The notes under the pieces are model-generated. The model saw only the letters and a program-made list of their open reading frames with translations, was not told the DNA's origin and searched no databases. A stretch of DNA of 24,193 bases from Prevotella sp. (GTDB lineage: Bacteria > Bacteroidota > Bacteroidia > Bacteroidales > Bacteroidaceae): NCBI GenBank assembly GCA_017541365.1, contig JAFXZF010000039.1, forward strand, positions 1 to 24,193, in the 5' to 3' direction. Within the stretch, counting starts at the first letter, position 1. The number at the start of each line of letters is the position of its first letter. Positions 21,602-24,193 of the stretch are shown here, piece after piece. The position numbers and the translations under genes are program-made.

Positions 21602-24193
21602 TTACATCTCAGCGCCAGCAGCGGTGAACTTCTTACCGTTCTTCAAGATAACCACCTTGCCGTTAGCCACAATCTTGCCTTCTACAACAGCAGCAGCGTT
21701 CTCAGCGTTAACCTCGCTGATACCCGTCTCTATTGTAACATCAGCAGCCTCGCCGAAGCCACCCATTGCGTTAGCAGCACGTACGGTGTAAGCTACAGCG
21801 TCAGTAATGCCGAGATCAATAGATCCTGCCTCTAACTCAGGAATAACGTATGTGTCACCCTGTACCAGAGCTACGAAGCCACCGTTCTTCTCCTCGATGA
21901 GGTAAATGCCCGTGTCACCACCGTCAGCAGGAGTGATAGAGATAGTATTACCTGAGATTGTTGCCTTTGGAGCAGCAGCCTGCTTTACAGCAGCCTGAGC
22001 TGTTGCAGCCCATTCGCCGAGAACGTTCTCGATAGAGTAAGTCTCAAGCGCACTTGCGTCGAGGATTGTCTCAAGTTTGGTACTCTTCTTAGCGAAAGTT
22101 ACAATATTTGAAGCTGGAGTAATAACCTCACCCTTAGAATCCATTGTGCCATACTCACCAGCTACCGTGTAGTCAACGTTGATACCACTTGGGTTCCAGC
22201 GACTGCTCAACAGGTTAGCACCGTCATCAGCCAATGTAGTGTTGAGGAATACGCACTTAGGACCGTCGCCATCTGCACTCCATGCACGACCGAAGTTATA
22301 CTTCTTTCCGTTTGGTGTAATCGTACAGTTTTTGAATACATAAAGCTCAGAGTTTGCTGTTATCGTAGCATCCTTTATGCTCTCGGTAACAATCTTGCAA
22401 CCATTGAAGTAAACCTTACTGTCACCACAAAGGAAGTCAACAACACCATGCAGTTCACCACCCTCGAAGTAATAAGTAGCACCTACCTTATTAGAATAGT
22501 AAGTATCCTGATAAGACAGCATGTTTACATTCTTACAGATTGTATTTGTACCCTTGTCATGCAGTACGGCAGCACGACCTGTACCGCCATCGAATGGCAT
22601 ATCATTCCACAATGTTACATCCTGCAGATAGAGGTTGGAACCTGTGTTCAGGAGCATATCAGCAGAACCAAGACCTTCCTTCTCCTTTGGAGGTGCGTTC
22701 TTGATGATAGCCTTTGTGCTCTGACCTATGATAGAGGTATTGGTACCAGAAAGACCAATCGAAGTTGCCTCACCAAAGTCATACGTTCCATCTGGCAGGA
22801 ATATCTTGGTGTCAGGAGTTGAGTTTGCCTCATTGAAAGCAAGCATCAAACCACCAGCATCGCCAGGTGCTACGATGAAGTAACCTGTTGCCTCATCCTT
22901 TACAGGGAACTCCTCAACATTATATACAGAAATCTTGTGAACGAATGTCTGAGAAGCGAAAGTCAAAGTGAGTGTCGTAGCTTCTCCGTCATACTGGAAT
23001 GCCTGAGATGCGCCGTCAGCACCAGAAGCTGCCTTCGCATTAACATCTGCTGCTACTACGTTACTGTTAGCATCTGTTACTGTAAATGTAGTACCACTGC
23101 CATATTCGCACTCAGATACAACTACCTGTGCCTTACCAGCTACGTCAACAGAGATAGTACCATTTGCATCCATCGTCCAACCATGATTGTTGTAGTAGCT
23201 ACCACCAGTAATTGTTATCGTCTCATGGTCTTCTGGATAGAAAGTCTTCTGAGTAAGGTCGTATGTCTGAACGGTTCCTACTGCAACAGACTCAATGTCA
23301 GTAACAAGAGCAGAAACAGTAGTGTTACCAGTTACAACGTCAGTTGCAACAACCTTAACCTTTGAACCATATACCCAACCACGGAACTTCTGTCCTTCAG
23401 CGATTGTGAGGTCTGCCTCAGTGTAAGGTGTCTCGCCTATAGCGTCTCCCTCATACAAATTCTTTGTACCAAGAGTCTTTCCGTTCTGATCCTTATAGGT
23501 AATCGTTGCAGGCTGAACCTCTGTTGCCTCAGCCTTGAAGTAATTAAGGTACTGAATATTGTTGAAAGTCAAGACATCAGCCTCACCAACATATAGGTAG
23601 GTGAAGACATATTCCTTGTCTTTATCCGTGTCATTCCAGCAACCATTAGCTGCATAAGACAGAGTGCTCAGCACATCACCCGCTTTATTAGTTACAGTAA
23701 ATGTCTTATTACCATACTTACAGTCACCAAAGGTGAATTTCACTGTACCATCAACGGGCACCTTTATAGTTGCATTACGATAACCATGCTGGTCAGAATT
23801 GAAAGTACCAGAGAACTCCACTCCTGTAGGCAGAGTAGTAACATCATATTCAGCTGACATATTTGCCATCTTCATCTCGAAGTCTGTAAAATCACGCTGA
23901 ACAGTCTCCTTGAAGACAACCTTTGAAAGCACGCCCTCTGCACCTGTGTGACGCTTGATATAAATACCTGTAACATCGGCAGGAATCTCTACATGAACGG
24001 CATTAGACTCCTGCACCTCATCTGTAGTAGCGATAAGGTCTGCATCTGCAGGTGTAGCGGCACCATCTGTAAATGTTGCCTTACCATCAGCTATGGTGCA
24101 CTTATATACATCAACACAGTAGGCTCCGACACCGTCACGCTTACCTATTGTAAGGGACAACTTGCCTGCTACTGCCGGCTTAGCGAAGAATGC
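21602..24193 (-). CDS. Large modular secreted pectin methylesterase (CE8), 5' end outside window
   Basis: Removes methyl esters from pectin so lyases can act. The frame is open to the window edge (863 residues visible), so N-terminus and signal peptide are missing. In visible numbering: a beta-sandwich at about 95-225 and a similar one at 308-426 share HGY/HGW, a C-x-YG stretch and TFTVT, and look like a duplicated binding module. Between them (228-298) is an InlB/Flg_new-type repeat (YKDQNGKTLGT...FRGWVYG). The CE8 beta-helix spans 435-706, with YQDTYYS (catalytic Asp563), VDFLCGD (Asp586) and FGRAW (Arg636). A fibronectin-III-like part (739-823) and a tail ending KNGKKFTAAGAEM follow. The Gln of the usual QAVAL motif is not evident (RAAVL instead), so activity should not be assumed. 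It fits the uronate module at 13201-16965, though it is a separate transcript. Confidence 0.85.
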   Translation of the reverse strand, partial: AFFAKPAVAGKLSLTIGKRDGVGAYCVDVYKCTIADGKATFTDGAATPADADLIATTDEVQESNAVHVEIPADVTGIYIKRHTGAEGVLSKVVFKETVQRDFTDFEMKMANMSAEYDVTTLPTGVEFSGTFNSDQHGYRNATIKVPVDGTVKFTFGDCKYGNKTFTVTNKAGDVLSTLSYAANGCWNDTDKDKEYVFTYLYVGEADVLTFNNIQYLNYFKAEATEVQPATITYKDQNGKTLGTKNLYEGDAIGETPYTEADLTIAEGQKFRGWVYGSKVKVVATDVVTGNTTVSALVTDIESVAVGTVQTYDLTQKTFYPEDHETITITGGSYYNNHGWTMDANGTISVDVAGKAQVVVSECEYGSGTTFTVTDANSNVVAADVNAKAASGADGASQAFQYDGEATTLTLTFASQTFVHKISVYNVEEFPVKDEATGYFIVAPGDAGGLMLAFNEANSTPDTKIFLPDGTYDFGEATSIGLSGTNTSIIGQSTKAIIKNAPPKEKEGLGSADMLLNTGSNLYLQDVTLWNDMPFDGGTGRAAVLHDKGTNTICKNVNMLSYQDTYYSNKVGATYYFEGGELHGVVDFLCGDSKVYFNGCKIVTESIKDATITANSELYVFKNCTITPNGKKYNFGRAWSADGDGPKCVFLNTTLADDGANLLSSRWNPSGINVDYTVAGEYGTMDSKGEVITPASNIVTFAKKSTKLETILDASALETYSIENVLGEWAATAQAAVKQAAAPKATISGNTISITPADGGDTGIYLIEEKNGGFVALVQGDTYVIPELEAGSIDLGITDAVAYTVRAANAMGGFGEAADVTIETGISEVNAENAAAVVEGKIVANGKVVILKNGKKFTAAGAEM

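Overview
The window looks like a chromosomal segment of a gut- or rumen-type Prevotella (Bacteroidota; Prevotella sensu lato, including Segatella). The evidence is Bacteroidota-type promoters (TTTG, 19-20 nt, TAnnTTTG) at several genes, families typical of that phylum (DUF3098, DUF4861, BspA-like leucine-rich repeats, SDDD-type surface lipoproteins, FadL/OmpP1), Prevotella-style protein C-termini ending in NGKKxxxK, and the short AT-rich interspersed repeats common in these genomes. I see no tRNA, rRNA, CRISPR array or complete insertion sequence.

Left part, + strand: aspartate ammonia-lyase (5' end outside the window), then a 1.4 kb gene-poor stretch with a terminator, an AT-rich inverted-repeat zone, a near-perfect promoter followed by about 500 nt of structured non-coding sequence, and a broken short gene resembling the Bacteroidota 'smalltalk' peptide. 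After it come a GltS-type sodium/glutamate symporter and, 1 nt later, a small plug-plus-barrel outer-membrane protein. A convergent intergenic spacer holds a strong hairpin and a fragment that looks like the end of a lost 4Fe-4S protein.

Middle, - strand: one perfect promoter at 10718-10749 appears to drive a four-gene cell-surface operon: a leukocidin-like pore-forming lipoprotein, a BspA-like repeat protein, an unannotated 45-residue peptide and an orphan XylF/ChvE-like sugar-binding lipoprotein. Upstream of it are a FadL-family outer-membrane protein (-) and, divergently, D-aminoacyl-tRNA deacylase (dtd, +).

Right part, - strand: a long colinear chain runs ftsX, DUF3098, uppP, truB, queA, folK (housekeeping, with a 1-nt and a 4-nt stop/start overlap) and continues into a uronate module: a DUF4861 protein, an EIIC-Gat-type permease without other PTS parts, and a KduI with a signal peptide. 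The last gene, running off the right edge, is a large modular secreted pectin methylesterase. Together with it the module suggests pectin use in which the unsaturated uronate is isomerised in the periplasm and then imported by the orphan EIIC; that route is my inference and is the most interesting idea in the window, followed by the pore-former/LRR/peptide/sugar-binder surface operon.
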